Positions 34,135-43,470 are shown, numbered from the stretch's first letter. The stretch is 64,000 bases of DNA from QHCA01 sp003244095 (GCA_038329965.1 JBBQNN010000001.1:73818-137817); one strand, 5' to 3'. The notes: generated by a model not told the origin, from the sequence alone. A program made the numbers and translations.

Positions 34135-35022
34135 GTGACTGAGCTGGGCCGCCTGCGGTCCCGCCGCCGGGTGCGCCCGCAGGACGGGCGCATGACCCTC
34201 GTCGAGCATCTCTACGAGTTGCGCGGCCGGCTGTTCAAAGCGGCCGTCGCGGTGATCATCGCCTCGGTCGTGGCGTTCATCTACTTCAAGCCGATCTTCG
34301 GCTTCATCCTCCACCCGTACTGCCGGCTGCCGCCGGGCAAGACCGCGCTCAGCGGCCACGGCTGCACGGTGTACGCGTTCTCCGTGCTCGACCAGTTCAA
34401 TGCGCGCCTGAAGGTCTCCATGTTCGTCGGCGGCATCCTGTCGGCCCCCGTGTGGCTCTATCAGCTGTGGAGGTTCATCACCCCAGGGCTGCACACCAAG
34501 GAGCGCAAGTGGGCCTTCGTGTTCGTGGGGATCGGCAGCGTGCTGTTCGCCCTCGGCACGGTCCTGGCCTACTTCGCGCTCTACTCGGGGCTGCAGTTCC
34601 TGCTGACGGTCGGCGGGGGCTCGGTGACCACGCTGCTGGATGTCAGCGGCTACCTCCGCTACGTCACCGCGATGGTGCTGGTGTTCGGGCTGGCATTCGA
34701 GTTCCCCCTCGTGCTCTGCATGCTCAACATGGTCGGAATCCTGCCGCACGAGCGGCTGGCCGGCTGGCGACGGCAGGCCATCTTCCTCGGGTTCCTGTTC
34801 GCCGCCTTCGCCACACCGGGCCAGGACCCGTTCGGCATGCTCGCCCTGGGTGGCTCGCTGTGGTTGCTCTACGAGTTCACGTTGGTCATCACCCGGATTC
34901 ATGACCGGCGCAAGGCCCGCCGTGAGGCACGGCGCAGGGCCCAGGAGGGCTGGGAGAACATCCCCGACGACGAGACCTCGCCGCTGGGCCCCACACCGTC
35001 GGATCTCTCTGACATTTCATGA
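34135..35022 (+). CDS. tatC: Twin-arginine translocase subunit TatC
   Basis: This six-helix membrane protein recognises twin-arginine signal peptides. The 295 residues include MTLVEHLYELRGRLFKA (signal-peptide binding face), the YQLWRFITPGLHTKERKW loop, FEFPLVLCMLNMVGIL and ATPGQDPFGM. GTG at 34135. The C-terminus has an extended charged tail (about 255-295). It is co-transcribed with tatA; the lipid kinase gene follows after 28 bases. Confidence 0.97.
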   Translation: MTELGRLRSRRRVRPQDGRMTLVEHLYELRGRLFKAAVAVIIASVVAFIYFKPIFGFILHPYCRLPPGKTALSGHGCTVYAFSVLDQFNARLKVSMFVGGILSAPVWLYQLWRFITPGLHTKERKWAFVFVGIGSVLFALGTVLAYFALYSGLQFLLTVGGGSVTTLLDVSGYLRYVTAMVLVFGLAFEFPLVLCMLNMVGILPHERLAGWRRQAIFLGFLFAAFATPGQDPFGMLALGGSLWLLYEFTLVITRIHDRRKARREARRRAQEGWENIPDDETSPLGPTPSDLSDIS

Positions 35023-35050
35023 GTCATCTCCTGACCGGTAGCTTGCCCGC

Positions 35051-35950
35051 GTGCAGCGACCCGTCACGCTGATCTGCAACCCCACGGCCGGTCGTGGGCG
35101 GGCCCGGGACAGCGTCGCTCCTGTGCTGGCAGGCCTTTCGGCCCGCGGGCTCGATGTCGAGCAGGTGTGCGGCCGGGACAGTGCCGAGTCCCTTGAGTTG
35201 TGTCACGCGGCGGTGGCCGGCGGCACGTCGGCGGTCGTGGCACTCGGCGGCGACGGCACCATGCACGTGGCTCTGCAGGCGGTGGCCGGCGGCAGCACCC
35301 CGCTGGGGCTCATCCCGGCCGGCACCGGCAACGACTTCGCCGCCGCGATGGGACTGCCGAGCGCCATCGAGGCCGCCATGGACGTCGTCGCGGCCGGCCG
35401 CACCAAGGCGGTGGATGCCGTTCGCGCCACCGACGGCGAGGGGAACGAGCGGTGGTGGGCCTGCGTGCTGGGCGCCGGTTTCGACTCCGCGGTCAACGAG
35501 CGGGCCAACCGTACGCGCTGGCCGCGGGGACCGAGGCGCTACGACCTCGCGATCTTCGCCGAGCTGCTGCGTCTGGAGCCCCGGGCTTTCGTACTGGAGG
35601 TGGACGGGCGGCGCGAGGAGCTGACCGCCACCTTCGTCGCGGTCGGCAACGCACCGGCATACGGCGGTGGAATGCGCATCGCACCCGACGCCGACCTGAC
35701 CGACGGCTTGCTGGACGTGATCGTCGTCGGCCCCATCTCCCGTACCGAGTTGATCCGGATCAAGCCGCGCGTCTACGCCGGCGGCCATCTCGGGCACCCT
35801 GCAGTGACGACCTCCCGCGGCAGCGTCGTCCGGCTCGAATCGGTCGGAGCCGTCGCCTACGCCGACGGCGATCGGCTGGCGGCGCTGCCCGTGACCTCGC
35901 GCTGCGTGCCCGGCGCGCTGAACGTGCTCGCCGGCCCCGGCCGGCCGTAG
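35051..35950 (+). CDS. Diacylglycerol/sphingosine-kinase-like lipid kinase
   Basis: The 299-residue DAGK-catalytic protein has N-terminal VTLICNPTAGRGRA, the ATP-binding GGDGTMHVALQAV and GLIPAGTGNDFAAAMGLP, and the C-terminal IAPDADLTDGLLDV. It phosphorylates a lipid alcohol (diacylglycerol or a relative) at the membrane. It starts with GTG at 35051, and helY follows nine bases after its stop, so they may share a transcript. Confidence 0.92.
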   Translation: MQRPVTLICNPTAGRGRARDSVAPVLAGLSARGLDVEQVCGRDSAESLELCHAAVAGGTSAVVALGGDGTMHVALQAVAGGSTPLGLIPAGTGNDFAAAMGLPSAIEAAMDVVAAGRTKAVDAVRATDGEGNERWWACVLGAGFDSAVNERANRTRWPRGPRRYDLAIFAELLRLEPRAFVLEVDGRREELTATFVAVGNAPAYGGGMRIAPDADLTDGLLDVIVVGPISRTELIRIKPRVYAGGHLGHPAVTTSRGSVVRLESVGAVAYADGDRLAALPVTSRCVPGALNVLAGPGRP

Positions 35951-35959
35951 CCTGAAGGC

Positions 35960-38686
35960 ATGACCGGCTCCCTCCAACGGGCCAGCGCGGTGGGCGGCGG
36001 CTACCCGGCGTTGGCGGAGTTCACCGCCGGCTACCCGTTCACCCTCGACACCTTCCAGGTAGCCGCCTGCCAGGCTCTCGAAGACGGCCGCGGGGTGCTC
36101 GTCGCCGCCCCCACGGGTGCCGGCAAGACGGTGGTCGGCGAGTTCGCCGTACACCTGGCGTTGCGCCTGGGCCGCAAGTGCTTCTACACCACCCCGATCA
36201 AGGCGCTGTCGAACCAGAAGTACGCAGACCTGGTCGACCGGTACGGCGCCGCCAACGTCGGCCTGCTCACCGGCGACAACGCCGTCAACGGCGGGGCAGC
36301 CGTCGTCGTGATGACCACCGAGGTGCTGCGCAACATGCTGTACGCGGGCTCGACCAGTCTCGGCTCGCTTGGCTTTGTCGTGATGGACGAGGTGCACTAC
36401 CTGGCCGACCGGTTCCGCGGCGGTGTCTGGGAGGAGGTGATCATCCACCTGCCCGACAGCGTGACGCTGGTGTCCCTGTCGGCGACCGTGAGCAACGCCG
36501 AGGAGTTCGGCGACTGGCTCGCGACCGTGCGGGGCGACACGCGGGTCATCGTCGAGGAGCACCGGCCCGTGCCCCTGTGGCAGCACATGATGATGGGTCG
36601 CCGGATGTTCGACCTGTTCGCTGACGACTCCAGCCGCGACGTCGATCCCGAGCTGCTGCGCCGGACCCGGGAGCAGACCCGCTCGGCCGCCCCGCGCTCC
36701 CGTCGCGGACGCCCACCGCGGCCCGCTCAGCGCGGCCCCAGCCGGCCCGACGTCATCGAGCGCCTGGACCGCGAGGGCCTCCTCCCGGCGATCACCTTCG
36801 TGTTCAGCCGGCTGGGCTGCGACGCGGCCGTCACGCAGTGCCTGCGGGCCGGGCTGCGGCTGACGACGCCGATCGAGCGCGCCGAGATCCGCCGGGTGGT
36901 GGAGGCCCGGACGGCCGACCTGGACCCCGAGGACCTGCGCGTCCTCAACTACTGGGAGTGGCTGGAGGGCCTCGAGCGGGGGATCGCCGGACATCACGCG
37001 GGCATGCTCCCGGCGTTCAAGGAGACCGTGGAGGAGCTGTTCGCCAGGGGTCTGGTCAAGGCGGTCTTCGCGACCGAGACGCTCGCGCTGGGCATCAACA
37101 TGCCGGCCCGGTCGGTGGTCCTCGACAAGCTGACGAAGTGGAACGGCGAGACCCACGCCGACATCACTCCGGGGGAGTACACCCAGCTGACCGGGCGGGC
37201 CGGCCGGCGCGGAATCGACGTCGAAGGCCATGCGGTCGTCGTGTGGTCACCGGGCATCGATCCCCGTCAGGTGGCCGGCCTGGCCTCCACCCGTACCTAT
37301 CCGCTGCGGTCGTCGTTCCGCCCGTCGTACAACATGGCCGTCAATCTGGTGGCGCAGATGGGCCGCGAGGCGGGCCGGACCCTGTTGAGCTCCTCCTTCG
37401 CGCAGTTCCAGACCGACAAGTCGGTGGTGGGGCTGGCCAAGCAGGTGCGGCGCAACACCGAGGCCCTTGACGGCTATCGCGAGGCGATGCACTGCGACGC
37501 CGGGGACTTCGCCGAGTACGCGGCCATCCGGGTCGAGATCAAGGCGCGCGAGGCCGAGTTGGCGCGCAGCGGGGCCGCCCAGCGGCGCGCCGCCGCCGCC
37601 GAGGCGCTCGACCGCCTCACGATAGGCGACGTCATCCGCATCCCCAGCGGCAAACGGGCCGGCCTCGCGGTCATCGTCGACCCCGGGCGGCAACCGACCG
37701 GCGACGCGCGCCCGCTCGTGCTGACCGAGGATCGCTGGGCCGGGCGCTTGTCGCTGTCGGACATGAGCACGGCCGTGCAGTCGCTCGGCCGGGTCAAGGT
37801 GCCGCGGAACTTCAATGCCCGGTCGCCGCAGGCCCGCCGGGACCTGGCCTCCTCCCTGCGGGCGTCGACGCTGCGTGATGCCCCTGGTGACGCCGGCCCG
37901 CGGCGCCGGGCGGGAGACCGGGGCCGGTCGCCCGCTGCCGAGGACCCCACGCTGCGCGACCTGCGGGTCCGATTGCGGGCCCACCCCTGCCACGCGTGCG
38001 CCGACCGCGAGGAGCACGCGCGCTGGGCGGAGCGCCACCAGCGCCTCCGCCAGGACACCGATGCCCTGGCCAAGCGGGTCGAGGGACGCACGGGCAGCCT
38101 GGCCCGGACGTTCGACCAGGTGTGCGCGGTGCTCGACGAGCGCGGATATCTCGACGGCGAGACGATCACTCCCGCGGGGCGGCAACTGGCCCGGATCTGG
38201 TCGGAGTCCGACCTGCTGGTCACCGAGTGCCTGCGCGCCGGGATCTGGGACGACCTGTCACCGGCCGAGTTGGCCGCAGCCCTCAGCGCGCTCGTCTACG
38301 AGGAGCGCCGTCCCGACGACCGGGCACCCCGGACTCCCGGCGGAGCGGTTGCTGACGCCCTGGCCGCCACCGTACGGATCTGGGCCGGCATCGAGCAGGC
38401 CGAGAGCAACCACCGGCTCGAGCCGACCCGGCGGCCCGACCCGGGCTTCGCCTGGCCGGTGTACCGCTGGGCGCAGGGCGAGCCGCTCGATGCCGTCCTG
38501 TCCTCGGCAGCCGTACAGGGGGCCGAGCTGCCGGCGGGTGACTTCGTCCGCTGGTGCAAGCAGTTGCTGGACCTGCTGGAACAACTCGCCCAGGTCGCCG
38601 GGGACACGTCACCGGTGGGCGCCGACGGCCGGGCCGCGGCCGCGGCCATCCGCCGCGGTGTCGTGGCCCATTCCCCTGTCTCTTAG
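35960..38686 (+). CDS. helY: Ski2/Mtr4-like DEAD/DEAH-box helicase
   Basis: The 908-residue helicase has a Q-motif-like YPFTLDTFQVAA, Walker A AAPTGAGKT (about residues 50-58), motif II MDEVHYL, motif III LSATVSN, the long insertion typical of HelY, motifs FATETLALGINMPA and QLTGRAGRRG, and a C-terminal helical DSHCT-like domain. HelY probably remodels RNA. The length is normal for actinobacteria. It is encoded after tatAC, as in mycobacteria (Rv2092c). Confidence 0.95.
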   Translation: MTGSLQRASAVGGGYPALAEFTAGYPFTLDTFQVAACQALEDGRGVLVAAPTGAGKTVVGEFAVHLALRLGRKCFYTTPIKALSNQKYADLVDRYGAANVGLLTGDNAVNGGAAVVVMTTEVLRNMLYAGSTSLGSLGFVVMDEVHYLADRFRGGVWEEVIIHLPDSVTLVSLSATVSNAEEFGDWLATVRGDTRVIVEEHRPVPLWQHMMMGRRMFDLFADDSSRDVDPELLRRTREQTRSAAPRSRRGRPPRPAQRGPSRPDVIERLDREGLLPAITFVFSRLGCDAAVTQCLRAGLRLTTPIERAEIRRVVEARTADLDPEDLRVLNYWEWLEGLERGIAGHHAGMLPAFKETVEELFARGLVKAVFATETLALGINMPARSVVLDKLTKWNGETHADITPGEYTQLTGRAGRRGIDVEGHAVVVWSPGIDPRQVAGLASTRTYPLRSSFRPSYNMAVNLVAQMGREAGRTLLSSSFAQFQTDKSVVGLAKQVRRNTEALDGYREAMHCDAGDFAEYAAIRVEIKAREAELARSGAAQRRAAAAEALDRLTIGDVIRIPSGKRAGLAVIVDPGRQPTGDARPLVLTEDRWAGRLSLSDMSTAVQSLGRVKVPRNFNARSPQARRDLASSLRASTLRDAPGDAGPRRRAGDRGRSPAAEDPTLRDLRVRLRAHPCHACADREEHARWAERHQRLRQDTDALAKRVEGRTGSLARTFDQVCAVLDERGYLDGETITPAGRQLARIWSESDLLVTECLRAGIWDDLSPAELAAALSALVYEERRPDDRAPRTPGGAVADALAATVRIWAGIEQAESNHRLEPTRRPDPGFAWPVYRWAQGEPLDAVLSSAAVQGAELPAGDFVRWCKQLLDLLEQLAQVAGDTSPVGADGRAAAAAIRRGVVAHSPVS

Positions 38687-38817
38687 CTGGTCTCCCAGCC
38701 GCCGTACCAGCAGATAACTGACAATTCTGTCCAGCCACTGTCGGACGGATCGCCCAAGAGGGTAACTTTCGCCCAGGCCGCAAACCCCGCTGGCCCAAAA
38801 GCCGCCCAGGAGGCTCC

Positions 38818-39966
38818 GTGAACACTGCAACACGAGGACTGACCGTCCTCGTCGGAAGCATCTCGCTCGCTCTCGCCATGTCGGTCACCGCGACATCGAC
38901 CGCGACAGCGGCCGCCGCTCCGGCGGCCGGCACCGCCAAGAATCCGTACTCACCGGCCAAGGGACATCCGTACCGGCACGGCGCGTCCCCCACCAGGTCG
39001 CAGAACGCGAAGACGAGGACTTTCGACGCGGCGAACCCCGCCGCCGTCGGCCCGCAGACGCTGTTCTACGGCGGCGGCGTCGACGGCATCGGGGTGACCA
39101 GCGGTCACCCGCAGGTCTACCTCATCTTCTGGGGCACCCAGTGGGGCACCCAGGGCACCGACGCCGACGGCAACCTCACCTTCTCCAGCGACACGGTCGG
39201 CGGGGCGCCCAAACTGCAGAACATGTTCAAGGGGCTCGGCACCGGTAGCGAGACATGGTCCGGAGTCATGACGCAGTACTGCGACGGCCCCGGGGTCGCC
39301 ACCGGCGCGTCCACCTGCGCCGCCAGCACCGCGCACGTCGGCTACCCGACCGGTGGTGCGCTGTCCGGTGTCTGGTACGACAACGCCGCCGCCTCCCCGA
39401 CCACCGCGTCCGGGCACGCGATCGGGGTCGAGGCGGTCAGCGCCGCCAGCCACTTCGGCAACACCACGCCGGCAAGCAACCGCTTCGCGCAGTACGTCGT
39501 CCTGGCACCCAAGGGCAACAATCCCGACAACTACCAGACCGGCGGTTTCTGCGCCTGGCACGACTACAACGGCGACACCACCCTCAGCGGCGGCGGTGCG
39601 GCGGCCTCGACCGTCGGCGACGTCGCCTTCACGAACATGCCGTACACCATGGACGTCGGCGCGTCCTGCGGGCAGAACTTCGTCAACGCCGGCTCGGCCG
39701 GCACGCTCGACGGCTACACCATTGTCGAAGGCCACGAGTACTCCGAGACCATCACCGACCAGAACCCCGCCGGTGGCTGGACGGCATCCAACGGCCAGGA
39801 GAACGCCGACGAGTGCGCCTGGCTCGGCCCCGGCACGCAGGGCGGTGCCAGGAACGTCGCCATGGGCAACGGCACCTACACCGAACAGGGCACCTGGTCC
39901 AACGACACCAACCGCTGCGACAACTCCCACCCGATCGTCGGTGACGGAGCAACAGCGACACGGTGA
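38818..39966 (+). CDS. Secreted protein with HExxE motif, 3' end frameshifted
   Basis: The 382-residue exported protein has a signal peptide (about 1-33) and a domain with GHPQVYLIFWGTQWG, NRFAQYVVLAPKG and a HEYSETITDQNPAGGW to ENADECAWLGPG block, resembling a zinc-peptidase-like or EXORDIUM-like HExxE site. GTG at 38818 follows AGGAGG. Just before the stop the neighbouring frame reads DTVTVNDPGNQSGPVNVSP (to a stop at 40019), the usual start of a C-terminal Ig-like domain in secreted actinobacterial proteins. A frameshift near 39945 therefore removed that domain, and what follows is too short to complete it. Confidence 0.65.
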   Translation: MNTATRGLTVLVGSISLALAMSVTATSTATAAAAPAAGTAKNPYSPAKGHPYRHGASPTRSQNAKTRTFDAANPAAVGPQTLFYGGGVDGIGVTSGHPQVYLIFWGTQWGTQGTDADGNLTFSSDTVGGAPKLQNMFKGLGTGSETWSGVMTQYCDGPGVATGASTCAASTAHVGYPTGGALSGVWYDNAAASPTTASGHAIGVEAVSAASHFGNTTPASNRFAQYVVLAPKGNNPDNYQTGGFCAWHDYNGDTTLSGGGAAASTVGDVAFTNMPYTMDVGASCGQNFVNAGSAGTLDGYTIVEGHEYSETITDQNPAGGWTASNGQENADECAWLGPGTQGGARNVAMGNGTYTEQGTWSNDTNRCDNSHPIVGDGATATR

Positions 39967-40021
39967 CGGTGAACGACCCGGGCAACCAGTCCGGCCCGGT
40001 CAACGTCTCGCCGGTATAGCC

Positions 40022-40945
40022 CTACTCGGTGGAGCGGGCCACCTCGAGTGACTTGAGGACCCGCTCCACCGAGCTGTCCAAACCCCAACGGTCGCACAGC
40101 GCGACGAGCGCGGCCGGGTCGGCCGGCGCCGCCGGCAGCGTGTCGTCGTAGGCCGGCAGCGGCGCGTCCGGGGCCACGCGGACGACCAGGGGGGCCACGG
40201 CGAGGTAGTCCCTGGCGGCCCCGAGCTTGCTCCGGGCGCCGGCCGGGAACCCGTCGGTCACGTCTTCGTCAAGGGCGGTCAGCAGCGCCTCGACCGAGCC
40301 GAACCGCCGGATCAGCGCGGCGGCAGTCTTGTCCCCGATGCCGGCGACACCGGGCAGGCCGTCGCTCGGGTCGCCGCGCAGCACGGCGTACTCCCCGTAG
40401 GCCCGTCCCGGGATGTCGTAGCGCCGATGCACCGCCGCCTCGTCGAGCACCTCGAGGTTGCGCACCCCACGCCCGGTGTAGAGCACCCGGACCGGGCCGG
40501 CGTCGTCGACCAACTGGAACAGGTCGCGGTCACCGGTGACGACGTCGACAGCGCCATGTTCGTGAGCCACCAGTGTGCCGATCACGTCGTCGGCCTCGTA
40601 GCCGGCAATACCCAGCTTGGCGATGCCCAGCGCGTCGAGTACCGCCTCGATCACCGGCACCTGCGGGCCGAGCGCGTCCGGGGTCTGCTCCTCGCCGGCG
40701 GGGGAGAGGCGATGGGTCTTGTACGAGGGGATCGCCGCCACCCGGAAGGCCGGGCGCCAGTCGGCGTCCATGCAGGCGACCAGCCGGGCCGGCCGGAATC
40801 TGGTCACGAGGGTCGCCGTCATGTCGAAGAAGCCCCGGATCGCGTTGACCGGGCTGCCGTCCGGGGCGGTGACCGACTCCGGCACACCGTGGAAGGCCCG
40901 GAAGTACAGGCCGGCGGAGTCCAGCAGCATCAGTGATCCAGGCAC
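40022..40945 (-). CDS. 5'-3' exonuclease (PolA N-terminal-like, FEN family)
   Basis: The 307-residue protein corresponds to the 5'-nuclease domain of DNA polymerase I: LMLLDSAGLYFRAFHG, MDADWRPAFRVAAIPSYKTHR, AGYEADDVIGTLV, VVTGDRDLFQLVDD and GDPSDGLPGVAGIGDKTAAALI (helix-hairpin-helix). The acidic residues that bind metals are present. It removes RNA primers or DNA flaps. A stand-alone gene of this type lies beside helY and the Xaa-Pro peptidase in mycobacteria (Rv2090). The start at 40945 is not certain; an in-frame ATG five codons later is possible. Confidence 0.93.
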   Translation of the reverse strand: MPGSLMLLDSAGLYFRAFHGVPESVTAPDGSPVNAIRGFFDMTATLVTRFRPARLVACMDADWRPAFRVAAIPSYKTHRLSPAGEEQTPDALGPQVPVIEAVLDALGIAKLGIAGYEADDVIGTLVAHEHGAVDVVTGDRDLFQLVDDAGPVRVLYTGRGVRNLEVLDEAAVHRRYDIPGRAYGEYAVLRGDPSDGLPGVAGIGDKTAAALIRRFGSVEALLTALDEDVTDGFPAGARSKLGAARDYLAVAPLVVRVAPDAPLPAYDDTLPAAPADPAALVALCDRWGLDSSVERVLKSLEVARSTE

Positions 40946-41020
40946 GCCCCCAGCCTGCCAGCACCCGCCGCCAGGGCCGACACGTCCCCCGACACGTCCC
41001 CGCCCGCGACTCCTCGACAG

Positions 41021-41080
41021 CGACTTCCGGGAAGGCGTCGCTTTCAGGGCCGTCAGAGTGACGACTTCCGGGAAAACGTC
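41021..41080 (+). repeat. Two 19-bp direct repeats upstream of the peptidase gene
   Basis: CGACTTCCGGGAAGGCGTC (41021-41039) and CGACTTCCGGGAAAACGTC (41062-41080) differ at two bases and are 41 bases apart. Each is flanked by short complementary ends (GCGAC/GTCGC and TGAC/GTCA), so each could fold as a hairpin. A further 12-base tandem repeat of CCGACACGTCCC lies at 40977-41000. Function is unknown; binding sites for a regulator are possible. Confidence 0.6.
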
Positions 41081-41147
41081 AGGGGGAGGTCAACAGGTGG
41101 CGCTGGGTGGGCGGGCGGTCAGACCGCGGCGCACTACGCTCGGGGCC

Positions 41148-42257
41148 ATGTCCGACCTCTATCCACCTGACCGGCTGGGCCGTGCCCAGGAGCAGCTGCT
41201 GCTGAGCGACGTCGACGCCCTGCTGCTCACGCCGGGTGCCGACCTGCGATACCTGACCGGCTACGACGCGCTGGCCCTCGAGCGGCTGACCTGCCTCGCC
41301 GTCCCGGCGTCCGGCGACCCGTTGCTCGTCGTACCCCGGCTGGAATACCCGGCGGCGCAGGCCTCACCGGCGGCCGCCCTCGGGATCGACATCGTGGCCT
41401 ACGACGAGGGCGACGACGCCTACCGCGTGGTCGCCGACCGGCTCGGGACGCCGGTCCGGATCGGCCTGGCCAACCGGATGTGGGCCGAGCAGGTCCTGGC
41501 CTTCGCCGCGGCCCTGCCCGGAGCCGAACAACTCCTCGCCGGCCAGGTCATGCGCAAGCTGCGCATCCGCAAGAGCGCCGCCGAGGTCGAGGCCCTGCGC
41601 CGGGCCGGGCAGGCCATCGACCGGGTGCACGAGGCGATCCCCGGGTGGTTGCGGCCGGGGCGCACCGAGGCGCAGGTCGGGCGCGACATCGCCGACGCCA
41701 TCGTCGCGGAGGGACACGCGGCGGTGAACTTCGTCATCGTGGCGGCGGGGCCCAACGGCGCCAGCCCGCACCATCAGACCGGAGCCCGGGTCATCGAGTT
41801 CGGGGAGGCGGTGGTCATCGACATCGGTGGCACCACAGCCGAGGGCTACTGCTCCGACGAGACCCGTACCTATGCGGTCGGCCACCCACCCACCGGGTTC
41901 ACCGACTACTACGAAGTGCTGCTGCGGGCGCAGATGGCCTCCTGCGCGGCGGTGGCGCCGGGCGTCACCGCCGCAGAGGTCGACGCCGCCGCCCGGGACG
42001 TGATCGCCGAGGCCGGCTACGGTGAGTTCTTCGTACACCGGACCGGCCACGGCATCGGTCTGGAGGAGCACGAGGAGCCGTGGATCGCCGCCGAAAACGA
42101 CGAGCCGATCGAGAACGGCATGGCCTTCTCCATCGAGCCCGGGATCTACCTGCCGGGCCGGCACGGCGCGCGTATCGAGGACATCGTGGTGTGCACCGAC
42201 GCCGGTGCCGACCGGCTCAACCGGGTCGACCGTGAGCTCGTCGTCGTGGCGGGCTGA
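41148..42257 (+). CDS. M24 family Xaa-Pro dipeptidase/aminopeptidase
   Basis: The 369-residue enzyme has the creatinase-like N-terminal domain (about 1-130) and the pita-bread catalytic domain with two-metal ligands in VVIDIGGTT, YCSDETRTYAVG, RTGHGIGLEEHEEPW, SIEPGIYLPGRHG and ARIEDIVV. It cleaves peptides with proline at position two, in the cytosol. ATG at 41148. The acyl-CoA dehydrogenase gene starts three bases after its stop. It is the counterpart of mycobacterial Rv2089c. Confidence 0.95.
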   Translation: MSDLYPPDRLGRAQEQLLLSDVDALLLTPGADLRYLTGYDALALERLTCLAVPASGDPLLVVPRLEYPAAQASPAAALGIDIVAYDEGDDAYRVVADRLGTPVRIGLANRMWAEQVLAFAAALPGAEQLLAGQVMRKLRIRKSAAEVEALRRAGQAIDRVHEAIPGWLRPGRTEAQVGRDIADAIVAEGHAAVNFVIVAAGPNGASPHHQTGARVIEFGEAVVIDIGGTTAEGYCSDETRTYAVGHPPTGFTDYYEVLLRAQMASCAAVAPGVTAAEVDAAARDVIAEAGYGEFFVHRTGHGIGLEEHEEPWIAAENDEPIENGMAFSIEPGIYLPGRHGARIEDIVVCTDAGADRLNRVDRELVVVAG

Positions 42258-42260
42258 CCC

Positions 42261-43466
42261 GTGCCCGCCCTGCGCACGCTGCCGACACCCGAGGCCGAGG
42301 ACCTGCTCGCCCTCACGCGCGACCTGGCCGACCAGGAGCTGCGGCCGCGGGCCGCGGGGTTCGAGTCCCGGGCCGAGTTCCCGCGCGACGTGTTCCGGCT
42401 GCTGGGCAGGTCCGGCCTGCTCGGCCTGCCGTACGACGAGACCTATGGTGGCGGGGGTCAGCCCTACGAGGTCTACCTCCAGGTGATCGAGGAGCTGGCC
42501 ACGGCGTGGTTGGCGGTCGGCCTGGGGGTGAGCGTGCACACCCTGGCCTGCTACCCGATGGCCGCCTTCGGGACCAACGAGCAGCGGGAGCGGTTTCTCC
42601 CGGACATGGTCGGCGGCCACCTGCTGGGTGCCTACTGCCTGTCCGAGCCGGCGTCGGGGTCGGATGCCGCGGCGTTGCGCACCCGAGCCGTCCGGGACGG
42701 CGATGCCTACCTCGTCGACGGGGTCAAGGCGTGGGTGACCCACGCCGGTGTCGCCGACTTCTACGCCGTGATGGTGCGTACGTCCGACGACGGCAGCCGG
42801 GGGATCTCCACCCTGCTGGCTGCCGGCGACACGCCCGGGTTGGCCGCGCAGCGGCCCGAGCGCAAGATGGGTCTGGCCTCGTCACCCACCGCGCAGGTCG
42901 TCCTGGACAACGCCCGGGTGCCGGCCGACCGGTTGATCGGCGCGGAGGGCGAGGGCTTTCGGATCGCGCTCAGCGCTCTCGACGGCGGCCGGCTGGGCAT
43001 CTCCGCCTGCGCCGTCGGCGTGGCACAGGCCGCGCTCGACTACGCGACGGACTACGCGCGGCAGCGGCGCCAGTTCGGCAGCCCGATCATCGACTTCCAG
43101 GGCGTGTCCTTCATGCTCGCCGACATGGCGACCCAGGTGGAGGCCGCCCGATCGCTGTACCTGGCCGCGGCCCGTCTGCGCGACGCCGGCAAGCCGTACG
43201 GTGACCGGGCGGCCATGGCCAAGCTGTTCAGCACGGACGCGGCCATGCGGGTCACGATCGATGCCGTCCAGGTGCTGGGTGGGGCGGGATACGTGGAGGA
43301 CCATCCGGTCGAGCGCTTCATGCGGGAGGCCAAGGTGCTGGAGATCGTCGAAGGCACCAACCAGGTCCAGCGAATGGTCATCGGCCGGAGCCTGGCGAGT
43401 GAGCATCGAGCGCAGCTCATCCGTCAGGCAAGCGAAGGGCGAGATGACAATTTGGCGAGGGGATGA
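42261..43466 (+). CDS. Acyl-CoA dehydrogenase
   Basis: The 401-residue flavoenzyme has family signatures AYCLSEPASGSDAAAL, FGSPIIDFQGVSFMLADM and EGTNQVQRMVIGRSLA, where the Glu of EGTNQ is the catalytic base. It probably oxidises a short- or branched-chain acyl-CoA; the substrate cannot be told. From about residue 380 the C-terminus (SEHRAQLIRQASEGRDDNLA) is encoded by a dispersed repeat and does not match the family. GTG at 42261. The AsnC-type regulator gene follows four bases later. Confidence 0.93.
   Translation: MPALRTLPTPEAEDLLALTRDLADQELRPRAAGFESRAEFPRDVFRLLGRSGLLGLPYDETYGGGGQPYEVYLQVIEELATAWLAVGLGVSVHTLACYPMAAFGTNEQRERFLPDMVGGHLLGAYCLSEPASGSDAAALRTRAVRDGDAYLVDGVKAWVTHAGVADFYAVMVRTSDDGSRGISTLLAAGDTPGLAAQRPERKMGLASSPTAQVVLDNARVPADRLIGAEGEGFRIALSALDGGRLGISACAVGVAQAALDYATDYARQRRQFGSPIIDFQGVSFMLADMATQVEAARSLYLAAARLRDAGKPYGDRAAMAKLFSTDAAMRVTIDAVQVLGGAGYVEDHPVERFMREAKVLEIVEGTNQVQRMVIGRSLASEHRAQLIRQASEGRDDNLARG
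43397..43450 (+). repeat. Dispersed short repeat, copy 4, inside the dehydrogenase 3' end
   Basis: GAGTGAGCATCGAGCG, a 26-base insert and GCGAAGGGCGAGATGACAA. Here the repeat is read in a frame without TGA and lengthens the dehydrogenase by about 22 residues. Confidence 0.55.
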
Positions 43467-43470
43467 CTAG

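Noticed and set aside
35024..37231. 735-codon minus-strand frame
   Set aside because: Antisense to the lipid kinase and helY; no domain.
40617..41147. In-frame 5' extension of the Xaa-Pro peptidase
   Set aside because: It runs antisense through the exonuclease gene; homology begins at ATG 41148.
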